Assembly: GCA_965232465.1 (NCBI GenBank)
Contig: OZ246977.1
Span: 2,170,001 to 2,234,000, forward strand
From: G965232465 sp965232465
Lineage (GTDB): Bacteria > Pseudomonadota > Alphaproteobacteria > JAQWUY01
DNA length: 64,000 nucleotides
Reading direction: 5' to 3'
Of the stretch, positions 52,149 through 61,579 are shown piece by piece. A model generated the notes under the pieces. The model did no database searches. It saw only the letters and a program-made list of their open reading frames with translations, and was not told the origin of the DNA. Every line of letters starts with the position of its first letter. Within the stretch, counting starts at the first letter, position 1. Made by a program: the position numbers and the translations under genes.

Positions 52149-53730
52149 ACGATACCGCATCGGTTGTTAATACACCGTTAATCATACGGGTATATGCGTG
52201 TGGGTTTTGGTCTTTTAGGACTTCCGGTAATAAACTTTGTGGGGTTTGTTGGTATGATATGGGGCGTAAGAATCGATATATTGCCATACTGCCCACCGAT
52301 GTTGTCCGCACATTGGTGCTGGCGGGGTATGGTCCGCCGTGTACCATGGAATGGGTAACTTCCACACCGGTTGGGAAGCCATTAAACAGTACCCGACCCA
52401 CCTTTTGGGTTAAGATGCCAAGTACCCCATCGGCAAAGTCCGTATCGCTGTCGTCCATCCAAATGGTACCGGTGAGTTGCCCATGCAGGCTGTTTAATAC
52501 CGCCCGTAACTCTGTCATATCCGCACATGCCACAATCATAGTCGTGGGACCGAATATTTCATTTTGTAAATCCCCATTTTTGACAAAATCTGCCCCGCTT
52601 ACTTGAAACAGATTAAATGCCCCTGTATTGGTGCCTGATGCAGTGTCTGCGTGTACAGTCGTTACTTCGCTGTGTTGCTGCATGGTATCCAATCCCTTGT
52701 GATACGCCTTGGCAATTTTGGGCATTAACATAGTTTGTTCTGGGGTGTTTGCCCCTGCGGATTTTAAGGTATCCACAAACGCATTTAAATCATCCCCCGC
52801 CAATCCAATACCTAATCCGGGGTTGGTACAAAACTGTCCACAGCCCAGGGTTACAGACCCGGCAAATCCCGTGGCAATATGCGCCCCTTTGTTTTTCAGG
52901 GCTGATGGGGATAATACCACCGGGTTAATCGATCCCAATTCCCCATAAAATGGAATAGGCGTGGGACGACTGGAGGCTTTGTCAAACAAGATTCTGCCCA
53001 CAAAAGTGGATCCGGTAAAGCCAACCGCTTGTACCAAGGGGTGTTCCACCAATGCGTAACTTATATCATAACGGATGCCTTGTACAAGGCTGAAAGTACC
53101 ATCGGGCATATGACACTTTTTACAAGCGGATTGTAGTGCCCGTGCCACAACTTCACTGGTTAAGGGGTGACCATTGTGTCCCCGCACCACCACCGTACAT
53201 CCCGAAGCCAATGCAGATGCCGTATCCCCCCCCGCTGCGGAAAATGCCAATGGGAAATTCGATGCCCCAAACACACCCACAACCCCCATTGGCTGATTGA
53301 CGGAGCGAATATCGGGTTTTGGTAATGGGCTTCTGTCGGGCTGAGCCGTTTCAATGCGGGCATCAAGATGTAAACCCCGTTCAATATAATCGGCAAAGGC
53401 GGTAAATTGTCCCACTGTCCGTCCCAATTCCCCTTGTATGCGGGCATCGGGCAAGCCGGTTTCTTGGGTGGCAATGGATACAATATCATCGCCCACCGCT
53501 TGCAATTCTGATGCAACCGTTCGCAAAAATGCCGCACGGGTTTTGATGTCGGTATTTTTGTATGTCTGATATGCTTGATGGGCGTGTTCGACAGCATGCT
53601 CCATTGTTGCAACACTGGCATTGCCAACCGCTATGTCCATGGGACAGTTCGTGGTGGGGTTTAGCGAATAAAATGTATCCGCACTGGATATATTGTTAAA
53701 GCCTATAATGTGTTCACCTGTTAAAGTCAT
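52147..53730 (-). CDS. 2,5-dioxovalerate (alpha-ketoglutarate semialdehyde) dehydrogenase
   Basis: The 527-residue aldehyde dehydrogenase has GVFGASNFPLAFSAAGGDTASALA, the catalytic glutamate in FYGELGSINPV and the nucleophilic cysteine in LGCGQFCTNPG. The FGASNFPLAFS and GCGQFCTNPG forms are those of the KGSADH-III branch, which oxidises alpha-ketoglutarate semialdehyde with NADP+. That is the last step of non-phosphorylating pentose, galactarate and glucarate breakdown. It is the last gene of the operon and could also serve KdgD. GGAGAT precedes the ATG. Confidence 0.88.
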   Translation of the reverse strand: MTLTGEHIIGFNNISSADTFYSLNPTTNCPMDIAVGNASVATMEHAVEHAHQAYQTYKNTDIKTRAAFLRTVASELQAVGDDIVSIATQETGLPDARIQGELGRTVGQFTAFADYIERGLHLDARIETAQPDRSPLPKPDIRSVNQPMGVVGVFGASNFPLAFSAAGGDTASALASGCTVVVRGHNGHPLTSEVVARALQSACKKCHMPDGTFSLVQGIRYDISYALVEHPLVQAVGFTGSTFVGRILFDKASSRPTPIPFYGELGSINPVVLSPSALKNKGAHIATGFAGSVTLGCGQFCTNPGLGIGLAGDDLNAFVDTLKSAGANTPEQTMLMPKIAKAYHKGLDTMQQHSEVTTVHADTASGTNTGAFNLFQVSGADFVKNGDLQNEIFGPTTMIVACADMTELRAVLNSLHGQLTGTIWMDDSDTDFADGVLGILTQKVGRVLFNGFPTGVEVTHSMVHGGPYPASTNVRTTSVGSMAIYRFLRPISYQQTPQSLLPEVLKDQNPHAYTRMINGVLTTDAVS

Positions 53731-53761
53731 TGTATGTAATCTCCTATACGTATTTGAAATT

Positions 53762-54775
53762 TTATGTATTTTCGCCCATGGTAATGGACATCATAACCGC
53801 ATTATATGCGGGTATATCATTGGCTTGATTGGTTCCGGCAATATCAAACGCTGTTCCGTGTGCGGGTGTAGTGATTGGTACAGGTAATCCGCCCATAACG
53901 GACACCCCCCGATCAAACCCCATCATTTTAATGGCAACTTGTCCCTGATCGTGGTACATGGTTACCACTGTATCAAAAGCACACCCGCCATCGTCATCTT
54001 TGTGTAAATATACCGTGTCCCCCGGATAGGGTCCGGAGACATGTATACCCCGTTGTTTAGCTGCTTCAATGGCGGGAATAATCACTTCTATTTCTTCCAT
54101 GCCCAGCAAACCGCCATCCCCTGCGTGGGGATTTAATCCTGTTACCGCAATGCGGGGGTGTTCATATCCCGCTTTACTTAGGGTATTATGTGCCAAATCG
54201 ATGGCACGGCTGACCCGATCAAAGGTAATCATATCAGGTACTTCCCGTAAGGACACATGCGATGTTACCCGTCCATTCCAAATGCCATCGACCACATTAA
54301 ATTCGCTAACCATACCATCATAGTTTAAATGATGTTGACAAAAGTGCATTTCATCATTAAAAGTATTGCCCCCTTTGTGCATAGATTCTTTGTTAAATGG
54401 CATAAAGCATAAGGAATGTACCCCCCCATCCGCATACAATTTTAACCCTATTTCCAAACCTAATAAACTGGACTTTCCCCCGGCAAACGATGTTTCAGCA
54501 AAGGGAACCCCACCGATACCCTCAATATTTAAGTTTAAGTGATATATGGTATCCGCACTATCCCCAGAAAAATCCACTTGCTCAGCGGATATAACCGGGT
54601 GTACAGGAATGTTTAATCCAGTGGTTTCCACACCCCGTTGATAGGCTTCGTACGCACCGATAATGATTATGTTTGCCCGTTGCCGCACATCCGCACGATT
54701 CAGAATTTTACATAATAATTCGGGACCAATGCCTGCAATGTCGCCCTGAATAATCCCAAGTATGGGTTTTGTCAT
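53762..54775 (-). CDS. PdxA2-like four-carbon acid sugar phosphate dehydrogenase
   Basis: The 337-residue protein keeps the PdxA plan: IIQGDIAGIGPELL (PdxA has MGDPAGIGPE), the metal site histidines in TSHVSLREVP, GLNPHAGDGG, TMYHDQGQVAIK and PAHGTAFDIAG. PdxA makes the pyridoxine precursor. PdxA2 relatives oxidise erythronate or threonate 4-phosphate in sugar-acid operons, and the context here favours that. The usual partner kinase (OtnK/DUF1537) is absent from the window. It lies 17 bases after the AraD1-like gene. Confidence 0.75.
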   Translation of the reverse strand: MTKPILGIIQGDIAGIGPELLCKILNRADVRQRANIIIIGAYEAYQRGVETTGLNIPVHPVISAEQVDFSGDSADTIYHLNLNIEGIGGVPFAETSFAGGKSSLLGLEIGLKLYADGGVHSLCFMPFNKESMHKGGNTFNDEMHFCQHHLNYDGMVSEFNVVDGIWNGRVTSHVSLREVPDMITFDRVSRAIDLAHNTLSKAGYEHPRIAVTGLNPHAGDGGLLGMEEIEVIIPAIEAAKQRGIHVSGPYPGDTVYLHKDDDGGCAFDTVVTMYHDQGQVAIKMMGFDRGVSVMGGLPVPITTPAHGTAFDIAGTNQANDIPAYNAVMMSITMGENT

Positions 54776-54792
54776 AATCGTATCCCTTTCGT

Positions 54793-55779
54793 TTATAATA
54801 TGTTTACATGCATAACAGACTGTTCTGTGTCATCCACCTGTAAGGGGTTTCTTAGGGGTGCCCCAAAATACCCACAGCTGATTTCCATTACATCGCCATT
54901 TTGCAATACCACATTATCCGCAAAGCTGATCGTTGCAGTCCCAAAAAAATGGGCGTGAATGTCGCCGGGACGACGGAATACATCGTATTTAAAATGGTGC
55001 TGTTCCAAATTGGCAATCGTATGTGACATGTTGTCTTCGCCACTGACAAATGGTTTTGACCATATGGCTTCACCATTGCGGTATATAGTGTTTGTGCCTT
55101 CGATGTGTGAGGGTAAATCCCCCACCACTAATTCGGGACCAAAACTACATGCCCGCAGTTTCGAATGTGCCAAATACAAGTAATTTTTCTTTTCCATAAC
55201 ATGATCCGAATACTCATTCCCCATGGCAAAACCAATACGGTGGGGTGTACCGTTTTTATCGTTAATATACAATCCGGTAATTTCTGGTTCTTCACCGCCA
55301 TCATCGGCAAAGTTGGGCAAAATCAGACCGGCATTTGGGTTTACCACAACCGACCCATCGCCCTTGTAAAACCATTCCGGTTGTACACCAATGGTGCCTT
55401 CCGCCGGTTTGCCCCCTTCGATACCCCAACGGAATATACGCATGGTGTCTGTTTCGGTGTCCGTATCGCCCCCGTGCATGCTGTTGCGGGCGGATGCACT
55501 GCCCAAATGGGTTAAGCCTGTACCTGTAATCAAAAAATGGGCATCATCTTGGGGGTGGTGCAAGGGTGCCACAACCCAATTATCGTCCAAACATTGTTGG
55601 TAATTTACCCTGTCCCCAACCCCTAATTCCGCTACCACCGCAGACAACGACACGCCCCTATCCACCGCCCGCATGGCAAGGTCATATGTGGTGTGTTGTC
55701 CCCCAATAAGGGAAATCATATCCCCATCAATTTTGCCCGCAACAATTTTGCCATTTTGTTGTATTTGTACAATACGCAT
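54793..55779 (-). CDS. AraD1/GguC-type protein of the fumarylacetoacetate hydrolase superfamily
   Basis: The 328-residue protein has the FAH-fold metal site spread over TGTGLTHLGSASARNSMH, FADDGGEEPEITGLYI and GFAMGNEYSDHVMEKKNYLYLAHSK. The ending NGDVMEISCGYFGAPLRNPL is characteristic of GguC/AraD1. AraD1-type enzymes dehydrate 2-keto-3-deoxy-pentonates to alpha-ketoglutarate semialdehyde. That step fits exactly between the enolase-type dehydratase before it and the dehydrogenase after it. The substrate is inferred from position, not seen. Confidence 0.75.
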   Translation of the reverse strand: MRIVQIQQNGKIVAGKIDGDMISLIGGQHTTYDLAMRAVDRGVSLSAVVAELGVGDRVNYQQCLDDNWVVAPLHHPQDDAHFLITGTGLTHLGSASARNSMHGGDTDTETDTMRIFRWGIEGGKPAEGTIGVQPEWFYKGDGSVVVNPNAGLILPNFADDGGEEPEITGLYINDKNGTPHRIGFAMGNEYSDHVMEKKNYLYLAHSKLRACSFGPELVVGDLPSHIEGTNTIYRNGEAIWSKPFVSGEDNMSHTIANLEQHHFKYDVFRRPGDIHAHFFGTATISFADNVVLQNGDVMEISCGYFGAPLRNPLQVDDTEQSVMHVNIL

Positions 55780-55790
55780 GTATATGCCCC

Positions 55791-56975
55791 TTATATTATA
55801 ATATTAAAATCGCTTAGGTGTGCCTCAGATAAAGTCACCCCCATGCCCGCCACATTATCATTTAATTGCAAAAATCCATTTTCCGCCACGGGTTCCCCAT
55901 CAAAGATGTACCAAAACAGTTCGTTCCCAACTTCGACGGGATGTTTGGGGAAAAATTCTGCCATAGGGGATATGACCGACGACATCACCAAGTGATAATT
56001 GTGCATCTGACCTGCGTGGGGGACGACGGGAACGCTATATGCCTCCGCCAAGGCTTGAATTTTTTTGGCTTGGGTAATACCCCCCACACGGTTGGTATCG
56101 AACTGGATATAATCCACCGCACCCCTTTCCAATACATCACGAAATCCATAAAGGGTATATTCATGTTCCCCCCCCGAAATGGGAATAATATTCATTGCCT
56201 TTAATTCTGCATACCCCGCCACATCGTCACAGATAACCGGTTCTTCCAACCAACGGATATTATATTTTTCCAGTCGTTTTAACATACGCTTGGCATAGCT
56301 GAGTGTCCACCCCATATAACATTCGACCATTAAATCCGCATCGGGACCGATGACTTCACGGACGGTGCGGACCAAGGCTTCGTTTTTGACCATACCATCG
56401 GGACCATCTTGTTCCCCCCAGCCAAACCGCATCTTAAACATTTTGTACCCCGCATCCACATATTGTTGTGCCTCTTGTGCCAATGTATCAAGCGGTTGGG
56501 CGTATAATTTTGATGCGTATACGGGAATAGCGGATTTTGTCCGCCCGCCCAATAATTTAAACACAGGTTGTTGGCTGTATAGCCCCATTATATCCCACAA
56601 CGCTATGTCGATGGCACTGATGGCCGCCAACGCAATCCCCTTGCGTCCCCATGCAAGGGTCGAACGGTACATTTTTTGCCACAAGTATTCATAATCGAAG
56701 GGATCTTCACCGATAATCGTCGGGGCAAGATACATGTCGATAATGTGTTTGGCAATATGGGGGGCAAGTGCCACATTGCCAAGCCCAACCAAGCCGGTAT
56801 CGGTTGCAATTTCCACCACCGTCCAACAATGAAATCGAAACGACCCCATTTTATCGTCTGTATTAGCGGAGGTATTGGTTAATACATCCATGGCATTGGT
56901 ACAAAAATTACCTTGTGGGGGGCAGACATCGCCCGTCCATTCATACACTTTTGCGGTTACTGATGTAATTTTCAT
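55791..56975 (-). CDS. Enolase-superfamily acid-sugar dehydratase (rhamnonate-dehydratase-like)
   Basis: The 394-residue protein is a mandelate-racemase-type enolase with Lys181-x-Arg183 (FKMRFGWGEQDG), ligands Glu218 (VECYMGW), Glu244 (WLEEPV) and Glu270 (GGEHEY), and His320 in VVPHAGQMHNYHLV. The K-x-R pair and the third-metal-ligand glutamate differ from the cycloisomerase at 26981. Relatives dehydrate sugar acids such as L-rhamnonate or L-lyxonate. Given AraD1 and the semialdehyde dehydrogenase next door, a pentonate is a good guess. AAGGGG precedes the chosen ATG at 56975, 10 bases after the propeller gene. Confidence 0.78.
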   Translation of the reverse strand: MKITSVTAKVYEWTGDVCPPQGNFCTNAMDVLTNTSANTDDKMGSFRFHCWTVVEIATDTGLVGLGNVALAPHIAKHIIDMYLAPTIIGEDPFDYEYLWQKMYRSTLAWGRKGIALAAISAIDIALWDIMGLYSQQPVFKLLGGRTKSAIPVYASKLYAQPLDTLAQEAQQYVDAGYKMFKMRFGWGEQDGPDGMVKNEALVRTVREVIGPDADLMVECYMGWTLSYAKRMLKRLEKYNIRWLEEPVICDDVAGYAELKAMNIIPISGGEHEYTLYGFRDVLERGAVDYIQFDTNRVGGITQAKKIQALAEAYSVPVVPHAGQMHNYHLVMSSVISPMAEFFPKHPVEVGNELFWYIFDGEPVAENGFLQLNDNVAGMGVTLSEAHLSDFNIII

Positions 56976-56985
56976 AATGTGCCCC

Positions 56986-57951
56986 TTATACAAAATTTAA
57001 AGCTGATTTGTTCATAACATAGGTAACATCCGGTTCTTCGCCTGAATCAATTTCATCCACCTGTGCATAAGTTTGCATATCAAAAATACGGATTTTTTTA
57101 TCCATAAAGGGGACAATAATTTTATTGTTATCCTCCATAAACGAAAAAGCGGTGGGATTTGATTGAAATTGCATAGTATGCACCAACGCCCCGTCCGTTG
57201 GTTTATAAATGGACAAAGTCATCCCCAGATAGCTGACAACCATCAGAGTATCCCGTTTTGTATCATAAAATGCCCGTGTGGGGTCCGCAGGTGTACCAAA
57301 ATTGAATTTTAATGTCATGGTTTCCACATCGATCACCGATATAGTATCATCCCCACGATTGGTAATAAATAATGTTTTTTCATCGGGGGACAGGCACCGT
57401 CCTTCTGGTTTTTCCCCTGTTTGTACTTTTGTTGGGGGAATATTCTCATCATGGGGGTTAATCGCCGTTACATCCCCAGAAACTAAGTTGCTCACAAATG
57501 CCCGGTTCCCATCTTTGGTAAGGGCAAACAGATGCCCCTTCATACCGCCGGTCGGGACGCTAGTATCAAACCGTGTACCACTCAGAGGATCCTGTTTATA
57601 AAACAAGCGATTGCCCGATTCACTTAACACATACAACCCCCCTTTTGCATCGACCTGTACCCCATGGGGGCGGTACATAGGACCGTGTTTTGCATCCGCC
57701 ACTTGCAATGTATTGACAATTTTTCCATTGGCAATATCCAGCACATATACTTGGCAATCTCCTTGCTTGGTACAGGCGGAATTTATCACCCCATACACCC
57801 CAATATACGCATATTTTTCATCGGGGGACACAACAAATTCATGGGGAAAATCACTCAGGGGGATTTCCCGCAACACTTGTTTTGTCTGCATATCATAATA
57901 ACGAAAACGGTGGGATGCCTTTTCCACAATCAATAAAACTTCTTTGGTCAT
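56986..57951 (-). CDS. YncE-like beta-propeller protein
   Basis: The 321-residue protein consists of seven WD/YVTN-like blades with recurring motifs such as FVVSPDEKYAYIGVYG, CLSPDEKTLFITNRGDDTISVIDVETM and YVLDIANGKIVNTLQ. No signal peptide is visible (MTKEVLLIVEK), so it is probably cytoplasmic. YncE-type proteins bind ligands or DNA and mostly lack known activity. Inside this operon a lactonase or ligand-sensing role is possible; the actual role is unknown. Confidence 0.7.
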   Translation of the reverse strand: MTKEVLLIVEKASHRFRYYDMQTKQVLREIPLSDFPHEFVVSPDEKYAYIGVYGVINSACTKQGDCQVYVLDIANGKIVNTLQVADAKHGPMYRPHGVQVDAKGGLYVLSESGNRLFYKQDPLSGTRFDTSVPTGGMKGHLFALTKDGNRAFVSNLVSGDVTAINPHDENIPPTKVQTGEKPEGRCLSPDEKTLFITNRGDDTISVIDVETMTLKFNFGTPADPTRAFYDTKRDTLMVVSYLGMTLSIYKPTDGALVHTMQFQSNPTAFSFMEDNNKIIVPFMDKKIRIFDMQTYAQVDEIDSGEEPDVTYVMNKSALNFV

Positions 57952-57977
57952 ACTATTTTCTCCTTCATATAATACAG

Positions 57978-58907
57978 TTAAGCACCATTTACATTTAAAT
58001 ACACCGCATATAACGATGTGGTGGCGGTTATAAACAGGCGGTTTTTCTTAATACCGCCAAAACAAACATTGCTAACAATTTCCGGGATATGAATTTTTCC
58101 AATCAATTCCCCTGTGTTATTTAAGCAATGTACACCATCCTCTGCACTTGTCCAAATACGGCCATCTGTGTCGAAGCGAAACCCATCGAAAAATCCTGGG
58201 CTACATGTGGCAAAGGGATTTTGCGGGGTGCTGTGTTCCATCCCCAATGTATCGCCATTTACCACAAATTTACGCATATGAGCAGGTCCATTTTTTGTGT
58301 GCGTTCCGCCCGTGTCCGCAATATACAAGTATTCTTCATCGGGGCTAAATGCTAAGCCATTGGGTTTTACAAAATCATCAGTTACACGGGTAATATCCCC
58401 CGTTGTCCCATCAATGCGGTATACATGGCATCCATCTTGTTCCATTTCCGCCCGCATGCCTTCGTAATCCATCATAATACCATAACTTGGATCCGTAAAC
58501 CAGATTGAATTGTCCGACTTAACCACTACATCATTGGGGGAATTTAACCGTTTGCCATTGTAACAATCGGCCAATACAGTCACCGATCCATCAAATTCTG
58601 TGCGGGTTACACGGCGGGTTAAATGTTCACAGCTAACCAACCGCCCATAATTGTCCACCGTGTGTCCATTGCTGTTATTCGACGGTTCCCGAAACACGGA
58701 TACACTGCCATCTGTTTCATCATATCGCATAATACGATTGTTGGGAATATCAGACCAAATAACATATCGTCCGGCGGGAAAATACGCCGGTCCTTCGGCC
58801 CAACGGCATCCCGTGGCGAGCCGTTCCACTTTCGCATGTCCGATAAAACACTGTTCAAATTCTGATATTAAAACTTCAAAACCTGTGCCTTCTAATACAC
58901 CATACAT
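57978..58907 (-). CDS. SMP-30/gluconolactonase-family sugar lactonase
   Basis: The 309-residue six-bladed propeller has the family metal and active sites: CRWAEGPAYF (Glu ligand), NGHTVDNYGRLVSCEH, NSPNDVVVKSDNSIWFTDPSYG (Asn and Asp ligands), KPNGLAFSPDE and GFRFDTDGRIW. It hydrolyses a sugar lactone to the free acid, giving the substrate for the dehydratase downstream. No signal peptide is seen. It lies between the b561 gene and the YncE-like gene. Confidence 0.85.
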   Translation of the reverse strand: MYGVLEGTGFEVLISEFEQCFIGHAKVERLATGCRWAEGPAYFPAGRYVIWSDIPNNRIMRYDETDGSVSVFREPSNNSNGHTVDNYGRLVSCEHLTRRVTRTEFDGSVTVLADCYNGKRLNSPNDVVVKSDNSIWFTDPSYGIMMDYEGMRAEMEQDGCHVYRIDGTTGDITRVTDDFVKPNGLAFSPDEEYLYIADTGGTHTKNGPAHMRKFVVNGDTLGMEHSTPQNPFATCSPGFFDGFRFDTDGRIWTSAEDGVHCLNNTGELIGKIHIPEIVSNVCFGGIKKNRLFITATTSLYAVYLNVNGA

Positions 58908-58920
58908 AATTCTTTCCTTT

Positions 58921-59697
58921 CTAATAATCCTTGGTATTGTAACGCCCTAAAATTTGAATATGGCGTTTTTTTTTCCCTATTTTGCCTTGCTGTTCCAACC
59001 GTAATCGGCGGACCCCAATCGGTACAATTCTTTTTTCATTGCCCGGGTGTTTACAATCCAGCCCCCATATGGCCTCATATGTATCCACCGCATATCCCCG
59101 ATATTGCAAATAGGCAAATATCCATATCAGTATACACAACCACATGCCTAATATCAACCAAATCCATACAGGGGCATTTACATACCACATACCGGTTGCC
59201 CCCGTTATCCATGACAAGATTACCACGACATACCCCAAATATTTATGGCAATATTCAAATATATACCGATATGTGGTCATATTATAATGGTCACCAAATA
59301 ATGTGGTATCTGTGGGACCGCCTTTGCGTCCCCGACATATTCCCAAGCCGATTTGTACCCCCAAACCCACCATAGTAATCCATCCCATGGTTTCATGTAA
59401 AGGTGCTTGGTGATTTTTACTAAGTACCAACACATATATTAAGCTTGCCACCGCAAGTATACTGCCCATAATCTGCAACAATAGGTGCCCATACCACCAA
59501 AATTGGTTGTCCAAATAGTGGGGGAAATCTTGCTTGGGTGTAATTTTATAAAACCGGGCAAGAATAATACCAATGGGAATACACACCCCCCATGCAAGTA
59601 CCATTATGCGCCCATGCCACGCCACATGTATGTCTATGTGATGGGGTCTGGAGCTATCCAATGGCTGTTGCAACAGGTGTATAATTGTATCCCACAT
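58921..59697 (-). CDS. Cytochrome b561-like membrane protein
   Basis: The 258-residue protein has five to six hydrophobic helices and paired heme-type histidines in the cytochrome b561/ferric reductase pattern: HVAWHGRIMVLAWG, WWYGHLLLQIMG, PLHETMGWITMVG and YCHKYLGYVVVI. A charged C-terminal tail of about 60 residues faces the cytoplasm. Such proteins pass electrons across membranes, often to or from DOMON partners. No DOMON or dehydrogenase partner is visible, and its place in a sugar-acid operon is unexplained. It follows the second permease gene by 11 bases. Confidence 0.7.
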   Translation of the reverse strand: MWDTIIHLLQQPLDSSRPHHIDIHVAWHGRIMVLAWGVCIPIGIILARFYKITPKQDFPHYLDNQFWWYGHLLLQIMGSILAVASLIYVLVLSKNHQAPLHETMGWITMVGLGVQIGLGICRGRKGGPTDTTLFGDHYNMTTYRYIFEYCHKYLGYVVVILSWITGATGMWYVNAPVWIWLILGMWLCILIWIFAYLQYRGYAVDTYEAIWGLDCKHPGNEKRIVPIGVRRLRLEQQGKIGKKKRHIQILGRYNTKDY

Positions 59698-59708
59698 GTC
59701 ATATACCC

Positions 59709-60569
59709 TTATCCCTTAACCGCCCCCGCCGTCATACCCGTGATAATTTGCTTCGATGCAATCAGGGTAAAGATAATCGGGGGTATGGCAAGCAACATCC
59801 CCGTTGCCATAATCGCCCCCCAATCCACTTCGGTTTCTGTGATATTATTTACAATAAACACAGGCACCGTACGGGTACCCCGATCCCCCAACGCATTTGC
59901 CAATAAAAATTCATTCCAAATCACCCGATAGGTTAACATAAATGCGGCGGCTAGTCCCGGTTTAATTAAGGGGAACACCACTTTAAAAAAAATCTGAAAT
60001 GGATTGGCACCATCCATTTTTGCCGCTTCTTCCAACTGAATGGGCACTTGTACGATAAAACTTTGTAAAATCCAAATGACAAATGGCAAGTTCATTGCCA
60101 CATATACCAATACTAATCCCAGATGCGTTCCATCCAAACCAAACTGAAAAGTCCATATACCAAACATAGGCACCAATAATACGGCGGGGGGTATCATACG
60201 CATGGCCATTGTGCCAAACGATACCGTATCCCGCCCCATAAATTTAAAACGCACCAACGCATATGCCCCCATACACCCCATTATCAAACAGGCAAAAGTG
60301 GCAATGGTGGAAATAATCAAAGAATTGCCTAAGCTGCGTCCAAATGTGGGATCACAATATTCTATATTGCTGGGATCATACCACAATACATCACACAGAA
60401 CTTTTTCATAATTTGATAAGGTTGGCAAAAAAAGTATATCCCACCCCCCCGACATAATATCCACATTTAAGCGTAGGGAGGCACTTACCATTAACACAAT
60501 GGGACCTATGGACATTACAATCAAGCTCACCAACATTACATAAAACAAAGGGGATGTTTTTTGCTGCAT
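59709..60569 (-). CDS. Carbohydrate ABC transporter permease (MalG/UgpE type)
   Basis: The 286-residue protein has six membrane segments and the EAA loop EEAAKMDGANPFQIFFKVVFPLIKPG of CUT1-family permeases (first half EEAAKMDGA). It ends with the IITGMTAGAVKG tail usual for MalG-like proteins. It forms the channel with the MalF-like gene 3 bases upstream. Confidence 0.93.
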   Translation of the reverse strand: MQQKTSPLFYVMLVSLIVMSIGPIVLMVSASLRLNVDIMSGGWDILFLPTLSNYEKVLCDVLWYDPSNIEYCDPTFGRSLGNSLIISTIATFACLIMGCMGAYALVRFKFMGRDTVSFGTMAMRMIPPAVLLVPMFGIWTFQFGLDGTHLGLVLVYVAMNLPFVIWILQSFIVQVPIQLEEAAKMDGANPFQIFFKVVFPLIKPGLAAAFMLTYRVIWNEFLLANALGDRGTRTVPVFIVNNITETEVDWGAIMATGMLLAIPPIIFTLIASKQIITGMTAGAVKG

Positions 60570-60572
60570 GGC

Positions 60573-61487
60573 TTACTCCCCTTGCTCTGCAATGTGTTTT
60601 ATCGCCTTTTGACGGCGTTTTTCCGCAATATTGTTGTACACAAACATACCAACGGTTATACATAATAACAACAATAATAAATAATTCGACATGGCGGCGG
60701 CAACGCCCAGTTCTTGGAATTCGCCCACGGTTCTGGAAATGCGTAATGCCATAATTTCCGTCGATAATCCCGGTCCGCCATTGGTCATAACCAAAATCAC
60801 TTCCAACACCTTAAACGCATCAATCAATCGTAACAAAACGGTAACAATTAACACAGGGGCCATTAGCGGGATTTTAATATAAAAAATCTGTTGCCATGGG
60901 GTTGCCCCATCGATACGGGAGGCATCGAGAACCGATTGGGGCAGCGATTGCAACGCCGCAAGGCTTAAAATAAATATAAAGGGCGACCATTGCCACACAT
61001 CGGCGATAACAATGGCAACAAATGCCCAAGTGCCATCCGAAAGCCATGGAATACCTTCGATACCAAATATATCCAGAAACTTATTAAAAAATCCAATGGT
61101 GGGGTGGTACATATACCGCCACATTAACCCCACCACAATGGGGGCAACCATTACCGGTAAAATAAAAATCGATCGTAATACCGATATACCAAACAATGGA
61201 CGATCCAACAACAACGCCAGCCCAACGCCCACAAACATTTCAATCAACACCACAAAAAATGCAAAGCGGAGGGTAACAAAAAACGACTCATGGAAATTTT
61301 CATCCTTGGCAAGCATGATATAGTTTTTTAAACCCACCCATTGTGCATCACCTATGCGTTGGGATGGTACCCAATCCAAGAAGCTGGCATATATCATATA
61401 CCCCACAGGGTACAGCAACGCCACCGCCATTACAAATACAGCGGGTGCCAAAAACATATAGGGTGTTAAGCGGTTTAAATTTTGCAT
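60573..61487 (-). CDS. Carbohydrate ABC transporter permease (MalF/UgpA type)
   Basis: The 304-residue protein has six membrane segments, the N-terminal YMFLAPAVFVMAVALLYPVG pattern and the EAA loop DASRIDGATPWQQIFYIKIP. TNGGPGLSTEIMALRI and the last helix are typical of UgpA-like permeases. It pairs with the MalG-like permease. Confidence 0.93.
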   Translation of the reverse strand: MQNLNRLTPYMFLAPAVFVMAVALLYPVGYMIYASFLDWVPSQRIGDAQWVGLKNYIMLAKDENFHESFFVTLRFAFFVVLIEMFVGVGLALLLDRPLFGISVLRSIFILPVMVAPIVVGLMWRYMYHPTIGFFNKFLDIFGIEGIPWLSDGTWAFVAIVIADVWQWSPFIFILSLAALQSLPQSVLDASRIDGATPWQQIFYIKIPLMAPVLIVTVLLRLIDAFKVLEVILVMTNGGPGLSTEIMALRISRTVGEFQELGVAAAMSNYLLLLLLCITVGMFVYNNIAEKRRQKAIKHIAEQGE

Positions 61488-61579
61488 GTGTTACACTTCT
61501 GATGGGATTTCGATGGGATTTTTGCGTATACAGTGGGGGATATATTCCCCCACCATATTTTTACATGTATACACCAGCC

